Source: Trichuris trichiura (taxonomy: Eukaryota > Nematoda > Enoplea > Trichinellida > Trichuridae). From it: a stretch of 64,000 nucleotides of DNA. The notes under the pieces were generated by a model. That model ran no database searches. It had not been told where the DNA came from and saw only the letters and a program-made list of their open reading frames with translations. Made by a program: the position numbers and the translations under genes. The DNA lies in NCBI GenBank assembly GCA_037903355.1, contig JBAJFE010000062.1, forward strand, positions 868,001-932,000, given 5' to 3'. Below are positions 46,883 through 59,401 of this stretch, piece by piece (the stretch's first letter is position 1; every line of letters begins with the position of its first letter).

Positions 46883-47967
46883 AAGTGAGAAAGCTAGTGT
46901 AATAATTTACATTTACTTTTATTAAACAAGTAATTCCTCACTCTTTCTAATTGAAGGACAAAATAATCACTGGCTACGCTATCCTTGATTATCACAGTGT
47001 CTTTCAAGTAATAATACAGTAATAAAACATGCCGCCTTCGTTAAACTTCGCGGAGTTATAGTAGCAATTTATTTCTCTTCGTTCGCCACGGGGTTTGAAA
47101 AAAGTTGGGCATATGAACTGTTGGGGTGAATCTACCATTGCAGAACTATGAAAATGCGTTGCAATCTCAAAGGGTCGGTTGCGGGAACTTTGAAGATTAC
47201 AGAAAGTAAACAGTTACAGAAGGGCAAAATCGGCATGCAATGGGTAAATGTTTAATACAAGAAAACCATAGTAAAACAAAGCTATTAGTATTATCAGCAA
47301 ACAGCTCGCACTGGTCACGTAGGCCTCATTCAGTAGAAGTTTTAACATTCTAACCCTATAGCTGCAATTGCTCACTGAGACAAAGGTCAGAATAATGAGC
47401 TTCTGACATTCTATGAAGCTTGAGAAAGTCAGTCACGAAATGATCACTGACGATCCTTTTACAGAAAAAAAGAGACTTCAGTGCGTGCTTCATTTTGATA
47501 CATGTTCAGCATTGAGTACATTTGGTAAAGAGTGCGTAAATCTCTATGTCAGCGAGAAAGCGACTGCGTAGGGATGTCAGCGCATTCGCAGCACATTATT
47601 TAACATTTTACTTGCTGAGTGGGAACATGATTTTATTTCTTATTGTTGTCTTTTGATGAAAAAGGTTACATTTGACATCAGACGGCAGAAAGGAAAACGA
47701 GAGGGTGACCTGAGAAGCTGAGGGAGAGATAATCTGATGTGAAAATGGCGCGTTGACTATGAACCAGTCTACACCTTATGAACAAGTTCTGCGTGAAGGA
47801 CAATTATGCGCCCATTTTCCAATGCTTTTAGACTCAGAAAAGCGATGCCCGGTCATAGTTCGCATTGTTATGTTAGCGCTGTTCCGATTGCAGTTGAAAT
47901 ACATGTACTCTGCTGAACTGCTTTCTATAGTCGACAAGTTCACCAAAACGGTTGATCTACTGGCAAT

Positions 47968-48039
47968 GCGTAGATGGTGTAGCGGTTAGCATGGTTGCCT
48001 TCCAAGCAATCGATCCGGGTTCGACTCCCGGTCTACGCA
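47968..48039 (+). tRNA. tRNA-Gly(TCC)
   Basis: 72 nt, all stems intact, anticodon TCC. Mirrors the damaged copy 3929-4000. Confidence 0.97.
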
Positions 48040-48540
48040 ATAACATCTTGACTTCTCCAAAATAGAAAATGTTTTATGCCAATAACAGTTCCATTTCATC
48101 GCTAGCGGCACATTTACTATCAACTTGACGAAGATGCAGAACAGTTCTGCTACGAAGATGAGCAACACGCTTTCCTGCACAGACGAGGTAATGAGAATAT
48201 CCTTGCTTAAATTTTGACACAGTTATGAATTTCATTTAATATTTTATCTTCTCGATAATCAATATTCTCAAGTAGAAAGCGCAAAATTGATCAACTTTGC
48301 TGAAACTAAGAGCGGAATTGGTGGAAAGACCATTTATGCAATTTATTACATAAAACGGTAAATATTCAAGACTAGCAAAAAACCAAAGAATGACGCCAAG
48401 GAAAAGAAATTCAAGTTCAGACTACTGTGATGAAAACTAACCAATGTAACCACACAAAAAGAGCTGTACGCAATCTGCCACGTATTTGTAAAGAAAAATT
48501 AGTTCAGTCACGTTTACAATCAACATTTCAGTTCGCTGAC

Positions 48541-48612
48541 TTCCCGTGCCGGGAATCGAACCCGGGCCGTGTGGGTGAAAGCCACAAATCCTAGCCACTA
48601 GACCACACGGGA
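48541..48612 (-). tRNA. tRNA-Glu(TTC)
   Basis: 72 nt, intact. It is the undamaged partner of the 58-nt deletion copy at 3370-3427. Confidence 0.97.
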
Positions 48613-51600
48613 ATTTATTAATGACGCCCTTTGTTCGAATTACAATATGTTCATTCGGAAAGCATACTGTGGATTTTTACACCAATCATAATACCTGTTA
48701 CGTATTTTGGACTTTAAATCACCGAACGTCCATTATCGACTTCGACTAGATTTAATCACGTTCCTCAGGATACAATTAGAAGGTTAAATTTTATCTACCA
48801 AGATACACTGTACGCAAAGCGTCGCCCTCGCTTTAAGGTGATGGACTTTTAAAACAGGCAAAACTTCCATCGCTTCGTTGGAGGGATATTTTGGGAAGCC
48901 TTTTCGCACAAGCATCAATATATGCCTAACATAGCGCAGCCACCTACTCCCATCAGCCCCCGAACATAGCTCTTCATGCTTTCATAACTAATAATTCATT
49001 ATCATTCTCTTCGTTGCTTAATTAGTTCTCTCCAAATGTCCGAAGCAAAGCGTGAAGTTTGGCTTTAAGAAATTTCAACGTAACGAAGAAGTAAAATTTC
49101 CGCGCGCTTTCATTTTCCCAAGAAACTGAAAGGGGACATTGCCTGACGTTAGGAAGTAAAGGGAAAGATAGAATCATCTTTTCTGTCTGATGCGCGCGCT
49201 CTTTGGCCTAAAGTTATAACTGCTTGAACGCTATACTTGTCGCTGCAATTCAAGTGTCAGGGCAAATTATGACCAGCAAGAAACTGCGTATAGTTGCACA
49301 TATCGCGGCCTTTCTGCAGTCACTTAACTGCGTTGAGTGATGCACTAGAAGACATTACGCATGCTCTGCAGGCACATGCTTCCATGCTGGGAACCACGTA
49401 CAGGAAAGTCGACTGCGCCTGCGCCTTAAACAAAGAGTCGGATGAATCTATCCTTGCATCTGGTAATTCCTGAACCTGTGCGAGTTCACTTAGATAATGA
49501 CCGGGGACGCTCCAGGCGCTGCTCACTCTCACGTAGACAAAAACCTATATATATGCAGCGAGGAGTTCGGAATGGTGATTTTTTATCCTTATTTAGAACT
49601 GCCACTGTTGTATGACCGTAGTGAAATTATGTTCCTTCTTTCATACAGGTGCCATCAACGGTTAACGATATGAGCCCAAAGTAACCAGCAAATTCGTTGA
49701 AACCCAGCAACCGTGGTGTCCTACGCAACTCAAAATTAAATGTTACTAGATGCTTCAAACGTGGAAAGCAAAGGAGGACTCTCAAAAAGGTTCAGCTTCT
49801 CATGAAGAAGTATAAGAAGAAGAAATCTTACGAATAAAATATACAATGCTACACTTTGAACCTAAGCACACAGACGGAAATGAGGCTTTGCCAAAAATAG
49901 AAATAAGGCCTTTTCAAATGTTTCTTGCTATGATTGGTAGCGCGAGGACGATTCCGAAACATCACCGACCTTACCTCGAAAGGGCATAATGTCTTAAGCC
50001 TGACAATGACGGCATTCAATAGGAAACAAGACGACTGGAATAACCGTGATTTTAAACAATTAGACATAACGTACTTTTTCGAAGGGATCATATTCGAAAG
50101 AAGCAGACGATAGACTCAAATCGGTATGTCCAGGCAGGCAGGGAATAATCGTTCTCCTGTTCTGACGGCTGTACGACGACGTAGCAGTGAATAAAGATCC
50201 TGTCTAGCATCAGCCTTATTCTTCGGTTCCTTAACTTCAGGACCACAGCGAATGAATAATACTTCACTAGCACTATTCGCTACTTACACAGGCTTTTAGA
50301 TTACTATTAATTTCGCAATGTCAAAGTCACTTATCAAAGTTTGTGACTCATTTCCAGTTCATCGAACTGCTGAACAGTTACCTCTTCAGCCGAGTCTGCT
50401 CAAACACATTTGATATTTTGAATAATAGGAGTTCCCCAAATCATGAAGTTTCCCTTTACGAACAAATTGCCCATTCCCATTAGCCTTTGTAAATCAGGAC
50501 ATTACTGTGATACATTTCGTTTCTTAAAACTCACTACAACTAAACGAACTATTTGGAGTTGCCCCATGATTATGAGCAAAATTATTCAGCCTATTATTCA
50601 ACAAGGATATTGGATAGAACAGTGTTTCCCAACCTTTTTGCAGCCAGGGCCCTCTTTCGCGACCTTCAACTTGCCGGGGCTCCCCGTCATTCTCCCCAAC
50701 GTAATTCTCCTGCTTCTGTTATCCTCATGTGCGCCTACTGTGGTTACGTTGTTGTGAACTTGTACAAGTAGTTCAACACCTGAAACAGCCTGCAGAATGT
50801 GGAATTGACTTCGCTGCCTACCGTGTACGCCAAAGAAAAAACAGTTAAGCCGGGTCGTCGTTAAAAACCTTGTTAACATGCGGATCTTGTCAGCCGCAAG
50901 TAGGACCCCATCTTTTGCGTTGTGAAAGTTGTGTGTGCGATCAATAGCTAGAAAACATGGCGATGCGAAGTCAACGCTGAATTTCTTTTCTACACTAGAG
51001 CGAAATGGTTAGTAAGGAAGCTGGCTGCATATACGCCGAAAGCTCCTTAATGATATTCGAAACCGTTAACGCCTTTAATTCTTTAGTTGGCACTGAAGGC
51101 ATTCTTTTCGTACTGCTGGACTTAAGCCGGCTAATTGCGGATCGGGGAGCCTTCAGAGTACAAACGCCGCACTGGGTTTCCTCTTCCTCAATTTTTAGGG
51201 CTGTTAGCAATGGTAGCGCAATATGTAAGTCAGGCTGCGATGCTGTTCTCAGGGCTGCGCAACACTGAATCTAAATTCAATATTTCCTCAGAGCAAGACG
51301 ACAGTAGCTCGATCTTACCTCAGTGTGACGACTGTGTGTGGTGCAGTGCTACTAATTTATCCACGTCCGGCTCGATAGTCGTCAGAAGTAAGCTCAGGTC
51401 GCCTTGCCTCACTATCCTGAACGGCAGATTGCTCTCGACCCGCGGCACCGACTACCAGGGATTCCCTGAGGCCCTTCTAAGCTCCCAGGGACCCCCTAAA
51501 TCCCCAATTCTTCCCTGGGACCCCATTTGGGAATCACTGGGATAGATTGATTCTTCTTTTTCTCTTTTCTTCTCTCCTTCCTTCTTTTTCTCTTTTCCTT

Positions 51601-51835
51601 CTTCACTGGGATAGAAGCATATCGTGTAAAAAGGCACAGAGAAGCCACTTGCAAAAATAGTTTCTGAATTTATGCGTGCTTCATGTGCAAACAGTGGTGA
51701 AAAAATTCGTAAAGTAGCAACGGAGAAAAAATAAAAACGCAGAATCGTGCAGAGGCATCGCGCTTTCCTATTGCACATGAAAATTTTAAGCGATCTGGCG
51801 CATGCACCAATTTGCAACATATTAATTAAAACCAG
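48613..51835. other. Arm B spacer without recognised gene
   Basis: Mirrors 223-3369. The TATA-like run (near 49545), the hAT-like end (about 50619-50640) and the 136-codon frame (51135-51545, plus) all have counterparts in arm A. Arm B has an extra 13-15 bp near 50695-50710 inside the hAT-like part. Confidence 0.55.
51547..51614 (+). repeat. Pyrimidine-rich insertion private to arm B
   Basis: A T/C-rich stretch lies between two copies of CACTGGGATAG (51536-51546 and 51604-51614). Arm A has a single copy of the flank (about 442-453) and no insert. Confidence 0.85.
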
Positions 51836-51908
51836 CCTCGATAGCTCAGTAGGGAGAGCGTTAGACTGAAGATCTAAATGTCGCCGGTTCAATCCCGGCT
51901 CGAGGCAT
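51836..51908 (+). tRNA. tRNA-Phe(GAA)
   Basis: 73 nt, mirrors 150-222, anticodon GAA. A T6 run at 51921-51926 is a good pol III terminator. Confidence 0.97.
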
Positions 51909-52056
51909 TCAAGTGCATATTTTTTGTCCTATGATCACAAGAACATCGCAATTGCGGGTTTGACAATGCAGGACAACGCTTACTTGCAAGGAAGTGAAAA
52001 TGATAGACGTGCAAATATTTCTTACCAATTACGTGCTTACAATAAACAATTTTATT

Positions 52057-52435
52057 AAAGCACAGGTTGAGAAGGTTTACATACTACTCTTCTTTCAGTT
52101 GCAAATATCAGCAACTAGTTGACATCTTCAAATTCCATTGTTACACAAATCAGTTCCCTGGCGAGCAACCACGCTAAGCAATACGCCATTAACAGCATCG
52201 GAACCGCAAGAGTTGCAATGTTGCCACGACTGATATTTTTGTAATCGTTAATACAGGCAGTTACAAACCAGCAGTATCAACGATGTAATGAATTGCGCTT
52301 CTCGCAAGCAGAGCCCAGTGCTTCTCGACCGTAATAACCTGGAGACTAGCAGGCGCACTTCTGTATTTCTCTAATCTTGTTTCATGATACGCTGAATATT
52401 CTCTTACAGAACTATTATTTTTTCAAGAAACAACT
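52057..52435. other. Gap between arm B and block C'
   Basis: No gene recognised. Its arm A counterpart would lie left of the window. Confidence 0.4.
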
Positions 52436-52508
52436 GCCCATGTAGCTCAGTCGGTAGAGCGTTAGGCTTTTAACTTAAATGTCCAGGGTTCGACCCCCTG
52501 CGTGGGCG
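52436..52508 (+). tRNA. tRNA-Lys(TTT)
   Basis: 73 nt, acceptor GCCCATG/CGTGGGC, anticodon TTT. One change in the anticodon stem makes a G-U pair. Downstream DNA mirrors that next to 34883-34955; upstream DNA does not. Confidence 0.95.
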
Positions 52509-52959
52509 ACATAAGGGAGCCAATATTAAAGCATACATCCCCTCCAGTTAAAGAAGTAATTCGACAGTCACCCTATTTGAATGCGGAAATGTTAATCGAT
52601 AACTACGTTATTCTTCATTGCCCAATAGTTAGGAAGTAGTAGCATTGCAATGAAACGCGCTGCTCCTTTTCAAATGCGCATTCGTGCCGCAGCAATTTAT
52701 TGTCATAGGTTTGCAATAATGTTTAGAACTCAATCTAGGATATGGATTATCTCTGAAGGTTAGCAATTAGCAAGCAATGAAACTGCATTGCATTCTCAAG
52801 TGACAGTTTATAAGAGCTTTAAACCCTACTGGTGCTTTAAAAACGATTTATAGGTAAGCAAAATATGGAATGCAACAAATAACTGCTAATAACCTAAAAT
52901 GAAGTAGAAAAAACATTTTTACGGTTGTCAACCGGTTTTCCATAAACCGCTTAGTGTTA

Positions 52960-53181
52960 TAAACGCTGGTTGCCGAGTCTTCGGGTCCTACTTTGACCTG
53001 TATTCAGCGTGATGGTTGTCCCTCATCGGGTCGCAATTCCTGGTGGCCAGCCCTTCTATCCCACCATTTCTGGTGGGGACCGCAGCTGCTAGCTCCATCC
53101 TGAGCCATCGAGCTTTTAGTTTCACCTCGTCAGTCAGATGTCAGACCGAGCTCCCAACCGACCTTTCACGACGGCGACGAA
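52960..53181 (-). mobile_element. PLE-like 3' fragment with degenerate hammerhead
   Basis: Not present in the mirrored block C. The minus strand carries CTGAATA...GACCCGAAGA (52979-53007), a decayed hammerhead motif, and shares about 30 bp with the fragment at 24990-25215. Homology to block C resumes at about 53182. Confidence 0.6.
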
Positions 53182-54225
53182 GCAATGAATAACTGACGTC
53201 TCATTCGTTTTGAGTTTTGATTTAGGCGTAGATGACCTACATGAACCGCTGGAGAAATCCCACCGCACAGAAAGCAACAGTAAAAACCTATTTAATCTAC
53301 AATGGAGCAAGGAGCAAAACACATGGAAAAAACCGGATGCATGTACGCAGTAATGACTTTGCAATATTTCAGGCAAAGCGTTACCAGGTCCATTACGGAT
53401 TTGCGCGACCGAAATTCCGTACTGTACTGAAACGAAGAGCAGGTTCAGAATGGCAGCTATTTTAGAATACACTGCATTTCACTGTCTCAAGCAAACAATG
53501 CGTCCAGATGATAAGAATGTGTCACCTTTAATGAAAACAAAGTTAATTCAGACGTCGTTGGATACTCGCGCCGGTTCTCATAATTGAAAAAATCGTGAAC
53601 TCATTTCATCGCAGCGCTTTAGCATGGCATGTCTGGTTTTCATGTTGTACTACACTGAGACGGACTCATTATTTACTTCAGACTTAAAAGCCTTTATACT
53701 TATTACCGCAGATCCTATCTTTACACGCAATGATGCACGAGTTTTTTCCATAGCAGCTTAATACTGTTCATATGCCTTTTCGAAATGAAATAAATAAAGA
53801 CATACTGTGGTTACCTCAAAAATGTTCTCTTTTGGCTCGCTGCCAGTTTTCTCGAAGACTATCAGCGTGGTGTACTAAAAGTCTGCAGGTCAATCAGTAA
53901 CAGGTGACTCATCTTCAAAACATCAATAGGGTGAAGTTATTTGACAGGAGATTCAATCCTCGGTATCACACTGAGAAACAGAGGTTCATCACATATCTTT
54001 TTTGATTGACGCATTTCTTGTATAGTCCTCCAGTTAGCATGGCACACGTTGTGTCGCAGAATCGTTCCTATAAATTGTTGGGAAGGCCACTTCTTCTTAC
54101 TAATAAAGAAGCAGTTTCGACGTCTTTTTTCAAGTAAGATGACAAAGCAAGGACAATTCCTTCAGGTAAATGTGAAGTAACTCAAAAATGGTGCAAAAAA
54201 AGGTGAAACAGATTGCTTGAAGATA

Positions 54226-54297
54226 GGGGTTAGCGGGGAATCGAACCCCGGACCTCTCGCACCCAAAGCGAGAATCATACCACTAGACCACTAACCC
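54226..54297 (-). tRNA. tRNA-Pro(TGG)
   Basis: 72 nt, acceptor GGGTTAG/CTAACCC, anticodon TGG, intact boxes. Belongs both to block C' and to block D. Confidence 0.97.
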
Positions 54298-54593
54298 GCA
54301 TTCCCTTAATCCTAGCGTCACGTGATGATCAAATAGTAAGTTAACACGCTTCACCTAAAGGACGCTTTCTCAATGTTAATCGCGTCAGTACCTCTAGACG
54401 TCGCAAGCATCCAATCGACTGCGTTTCATATTATCGGGTGAGAAGCTTTTCCATTAAAACTAACTAAATGTGCTGATACGGTTCTTCAACGCGCCCTTTA
54501 TTGTCAGATATAACCAGCGTTGTTCCACCTGTAACGAACATAATCCATCTCTAGTTCGTAAGCGGAAAAAATCTACAGGAATTTTTGCACAGC

Positions 54594-54665
54594 GCGTAGA
54601 TGGTGTAGCGGTTAGCATGGTTGCCTTCCAAGCAATCGATCCGGGTTCGACTCCCGGTCTACGCA
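54594..54665 (+). tRNA. tRNA-Gly(TCC)
   Basis: 72 nt, all stems closed, anticodon TCC. Its partner in block C (32680-32750) is dead. Confidence 0.97.
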
Positions 54666-54942
54666 GTATGCATTAACCATTTTTAAGTTAAAACAGTTTC
54701 TATCTGTCCGTCCCCACAACAGATTGAATCTGAATTTTAATTCTTTCGCTGACTTAACATGCACTGCGGTAAGGTAGAAGTTGACCCGTAAATTTTCTCA
54801 ATTTGTGAACTCGAATGATCCTTTATTGCAAATGCAAAAATCAGCATAGATGCACATTCTTTTACCTTCGCAAGCAGTGTTTTGTTCTACCATAGTAACA
54901 ATAATGTTGTATATAGAGGCGAACATAAAATTATGTTACGTT

Positions 54943-55015
54943 TGCCTCGAGCCGGGATTGAACCAGCGACATTTAGATCTTCAGTCTAACGCTCTCCCTA
55001 CTGAGCTATCGAGGC
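54943..55015 (-). tRNA. tRNA-Phe(GAA)
   Basis: 73 nt, anticodon GAA. One C-to-T change in the T stem makes a G-U pair, the same change as in the pseudogene 27258-27330. Otherwise as the arm copies. Confidence 0.95.
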
Positions 55016-56226
55016 ACAAGTTCCCTGTACACAAGGAGATCATGCTGCAATACACGTTTTCCCGCAGTGCAACGAAGTAAACTGTGCATAATTGTGCACG
55101 AATGTTTTACAAGAAAACTTATTCCTATACGTCTTCCATTTCTGCCTTTGAAACTTAACCTCACTAATCCTTCGCGGCACTCGCATAGCTGCTTCCTCAG
55201 AAATGTCACCCGGGAGATTTTCCTGTTCCGCGAAGAATCCAATGCTGAATTAGATGAACGTGGCTAGGTGAGTCGGCAAAGCTTCCCTCTTGAGCGTTTT
55301 TGAGTCATGCGTAACTGATTCTTGCTTGGAAATTTCTTTAAGGAGAGGAATAATACTTTTAAAACGGTGTCCATTTTGCGGGGCTGATGCCATGGTTTTT
55401 AAAAATGTATGGAACTGGGTGTCCGTTGAGAAGAATACTGAAGTAAAACTGAAGAAACCGAAAGATGGTAGGGCACACGTCGCCTGTTATTTACGACCTT
55501 TCGCCGACGACTGAAACAGAAGAATTCTGAATGCTTTGGCCTTCCCCTCACGTCCCTTCAGCAGGAAGACTAAACTGGTTTTTATGTGTGACACAGTAAT
55601 ATGTTTACTTGGCCTTAGAGTTGCCACTAAAGTGCGTTTCCAAAAAAGAATTAATCGCGCGTTACAACTTGCTGCTTGTGTGTGGGCTTTGATACTGTTT
55701 TGGTAGGAGCAATGAATAAAAAACTCATTTTTTCGTTATCTAACAGACGCCCACTGTTTTCAAGCTACGCTGTCTACAAGTACCTGTGAAATTCTGAACG
55801 TCTACGATTAGTTACAAGTTTTTGCTTTTTCTCGTCAGAAGTTTCGTCATACAACGGAAATAGTTTTACTCGCTCACGTAGAAGGGGTCGCTTTGAATTA
55901 ATCAAGTGCCAATATCTTACAGTTGCGAGCAATTGTTCCTATAAATGGTACACTATAATAGCGCCTGATGATATGCGACGCAGTCTTTGTACATTGCCTA
56001 AAATGGCAATTGCTGCGAAGGACTTCCTAGCAGAGATGAAACTGGGCTTCCGATAGCGTCTGAATGTAAAAACTTCTGCAGCTTTCAGAAACTGAAACCT
56101 TAATGCCCCATATGTCGCACGTGTGCTGAAAGAAAGCTGAGGTGTTTCTCCGAATTCAAGAAGGAAATTCAGATTCTAAATTTCAAACTCTATACGTGAC
56201 GCTTTTTCTGAAAGGGCATTCCGTGC

Positions 56227-56298
56227 TCCCGTGTGGTCTAGTGGCTAGGATTTGTGGCTTTCACCCACACGGCCCGGGTTCGATTCCCGGCACGGGAA
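56227..56298 (+). tRNA. tRNA-Glu(TTC)
   Basis: 72 nt, intact, anticodon TTC. Direct copy of 43252-43323. Confidence 0.97.
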
Positions 56299-56885
56299 TG
56301 TGTGTGCTGAAGGATAAAGAAGGAATACTAAAAAACATATTAACTATTAGTTGTAAGCGGCATAGTTCACGTAAGACGGTGTTACCACACTTTCTATCCA
56401 CGTTAATTTCACTTTTTGTCTACCCTTGTTTCATTAGATATTTATCCCGTTCTACCTCTTCTGTAATTTGGTTGACTTAGCATTGCAGTGCGTAATTTCA
56501 GCCACGTAGGGTGCTCTATATCTTGACGAAACTGCTATCGTTATTTTGGGAGAGATGCTCTTGATGTTTCTCTTTCATTGACTGCTATTATTGCTCTATC
56601 GTCAGCGAGGTGGAGATGCCGTCTAGCTGACGCCTGCATTATTTATAGTCCGTCTCACTTTCACCGCATCTATTCACATTACTAGTGCTGTATTTTCTTC
56701 GCATGTGAATGTATGGCGAATTGAAAGTCTGTCTTTCTTCTTCACAGCTTCAGGGAATTGCTGTATAAGGCTTAGGAGATTCGACATGTGGAACCAGTTG
56801 CACTAAGAAAACGTTTAATTGCTAATACTGAGGGTTAGTTTCATTTTAGGATTCGGACAGCAATACACAAAACAGAAGTGCAACT

Positions 56886-56957
56886 GGGGTTAGCGGGGAA
56901 TTGAACCCCGGACCTCTCGCACCCTAAGCGAGAATCATACCACTAGACCACTAACCC
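56886..56957 (-). tRNA. tRNA-Pro(AGG)
   Basis: 72 nt, intact, anticodon AGG. Homology with arm B ends just to its right, so it marks the end of block D. Confidence 0.97.
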
Positions 56958-57636
56958 GGACAATTTTGGCTTGTCATATTCGCATATCAGCCAGTCTGGC
57001 GGCCCCTAGCGTCATTTCATGAAGTTTCTACGAAGTTTTTATGCTGAACAAGAGACAACGTTCAGATAATTATTGTTGCGCAATTCACTTTTCATCAACT
57101 TTTAGAAACTCCCGAAAAATTTCGATTTCGCTTCTTCTTAGGTACCCGATAACAAGTGTTTTCTACAGGTGCACTAAATGCGTCAATGTGAAGCATACGA
57201 AAAAGATGAAAGCGTGAAGGCGAATGTACAATACGCTTTGTATGTCAGTTTGTTAATAAAAGCCATTGAAGAACTAGATGATTTCATTCCAACCATCTGT
57301 ACGTCTACATGCCCGGTTTCTTGTAGCAAAATAAATTTCTGAATGCACTTTGCAAGAACTCATTCTACTGTCGACTAACTTCATCTACTAAAGAGAAGGT
57401 TGAATGACGTAAGGATGGATGCCTCTAAACCACGAACTGAACTTCATTTCGCTACATAAGAAAGAACTGAATTTTCGCTGCGGCGTTCTTTCTTACCGGT
57501 GTTGGGCTATAGATACACTTTTTTCGAGTTCATGATCATTTTGTTAAGCATTTTATGGTGGCTTTTGCCGTGGTGCAAAATTTCTCTCTTAGAAAAGAAA
57601 AAATATTGGTCATATTTCAGCAACACTTCAGCGTGT
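56958..57636. other. Intergenic, nothing recognised
   Basis: No gene or repeat seen. Confidence 0.4.
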
Positions 57637-57709
57637 CGCCCACGCAGGGGGTCGAACCCTGGACATTTAGGTTAAAAGCCTAACGCTCTACCGACTGAGC
57701 TACATGGGC
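57637..57709 (-). tRNA. tRNA-Lys(TTT)
   Basis: 73 nt, acceptor GCCCATG/CGTGGGC, anticodon TTT. Its flanks do not obviously match the other Lys loci. Confidence 0.97.
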
Positions 57710-58686
57710 TCTTTTTAGTACACTAAGCGTACTTTAGATGTGACAAGTCAGTTTGTGCTCAAATTGTTCAAATAATTTGCTTTTGCGTGCTACTGACTTG
57801 CATTATTTTTAGAAATGAATGTTTGTTAATATTCTGTGTTGACATTACGCTTGTAATTTTGAAGGGCAGAAATAAAAGCTCTGTAGGAAACTTGCTTTGA
57901 ACTGGGCGTTGATGCTTAAGAGGATTATGTCAATTCGTCAGATCTTTACCCTAAAGCGCTGGAGTCACGTTCACATCTTCTGCTGTCTGCATGACTGCGC
58001 TAAACAGTAGAGTATTCTATTAAGACTCCAGCAAAAAAAATATCTTTTTAAAACGTTATCTCACGTATTTGCTGTCCATGGAGTTCACTTGGAATCTACG
58101 ACATCGTTTTACTTGCAATCTGCTATGGCTACCGTTTGCGTGTAGTGAATTCTGAAAAATTAAGTGAAGTTACTAACTATTAATAAACCTGGAGCTCAGG
58201 GGAAAATAAGTGCCACATCTTCAGTTTGTATCTTTAAAATTCAGTACGGCTTTCTTCTCGTCAGTTGTTGGTCTCTGGAATTAATGGAATGAATCCCATA
58301 CCAACAGATATATATGCACTTATTAGACAAAACGTTAGAACAATTAATACATATGGAACTACTTTTTCCTGTCTTCAGCCGCAAAGGTTTTTAAGATGGG
58401 ACAACATGAACTAGAAGGGCTGATCCTGCGAAACTTGGACAACGTAGTTCCGATAGCTCTGGAAATATTAATTGTTCTCACGTTCTGTCTAATAAGTGCC
58501 CATACATTTACTCGTAGAACATTTATTCCGTTATTTTCAGAAACCGAGAGCTGGTATGGGAGTCCTAACAAATTTTAAATATGAAGACCTTTCGACATTT
58601 CTTTGTAAAAAAAATAACATTGAACACTGAAGACTTCCGAGGATTTTTACGTACCTTTACGTAAGTTGACCTGCACCTTCGCATGC
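57710..58686. other. Intergenic, nothing recognised
   Basis: Two overlapping 60-70 codon frames on opposite strands near 58360-58578 show no domain. No gene claimed. Confidence 0.4.
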
Positions 58687-58768
58687 GCTGTGGTGGCCGA
58701 GTGGTTAAGGCGTTGGACTCGAAATCCAATGGGTTATACCCGCACAGGTTCGAATCCTGTCCGCAGCG
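58687..58768 (+). tRNA. tRNA-Ser(CGA)
   Basis: 82 nt, anticodon CGA. It differs slightly from the arm copies: B box GGTTCGAATCC, and the acceptor 3' strand CCGCAGC makes a G-U pair. Confidence 0.95.
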
Positions 58769-58947
58769 AGAAAGCTAAACATCTCTTTCTGTTAGTATTG
58801 AGGTAAAAAGAGGTTGTTGAAGTTGGCATAGGTAGTTAATAGCATTCACTTTTGCGCAGTGGAACCTCCGTTGTCGAACTCGGCTAGCAGAACGGTAAGC
58901 CGACTGTATGTAGATAATACGTTCGTGCTACCATTCCACTGTTTATT

Positions 58948-58964
58948 ACAACAACAACAACAAC
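58948..58964. repeat. (CAA)n short microsatellite
   Basis: Five to six copies of ACA/CAA, followed by a T run. Confidence 0.85.
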
Positions 58965-59401
58965 CTTTTTTTAACGAGTGTCCGATCTGTTGAATTCGAG
59001 ATATTATTGTTTTTCGTAGGACAGAATGGAAGAGCGTGTAATCCCATTGCTTTTGAAAAGTTAAAGTTTACAGAGCAACTCAACCATAACATAGGACGTT
59101 TCGAGGACATTTCCGTCAGACGGATAGGGTACTTTACTATTTCTCAGATCGCTCTGAGCAAACTTTTTGTGTTTCTGGAGTACGAATCCTGCAGGTGTTT
59201 GAGTTCTGCGGTGTTGTATCAATTCGTGTGTGAAAGATTTTCCATACTTAAGCTGGCTATCAACGGTAGGCCTTAGTTAAATGAAACAACCGTTATGCAT
59301 CAGCGTTGATTTTCGAAATACAGCTCACTAAGGCTCAAAATAAACAACGTGCCAATTCTTTGAGAGAAACGAGAATGTGTTGGACATCACTTTTGGTACC
59401 G

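Larger units (their letters stand above)
34883..52056 (-). repeat. Arm B of the giant inverted repeat
   Basis: Mirror copy of 1-19623. It holds 16 tRNA loci in reversed order and orientation and keeps empty sites where arm A has insertions (about 36873-36884, 37511-37535, 38242-38259 and 39632-39639). At its left edge homology with arm A stops at the tRNA-Lys gene 34883-34955. Sequence left of that gene matches another copy near 52.5 kb instead. Confidence 0.93.
52436..54665 (+). repeat. Block C', inverted copy of 32680-34955
   Basis: Lys, Pro(TGG) and Gly genes in mirrored order with alignable spacers, interrupted by a PLE-like fragment near 52960-53181. Confidence 0.85.
53580..56957 (+). 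repeat. Block D, direct copy of arm B about 40660-43984
   Basis: The five genes Pro(TGG), Gly, Phe, Glu, Pro(AGG) have the same order and strands as in arm B. The spacings Pro-Gly (296 against 295 bp) and Gly-Phe (277 against 278 bp) are nearly the same. The tRNA-Lys of arm B is not in this copy. Confidence 0.9.
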
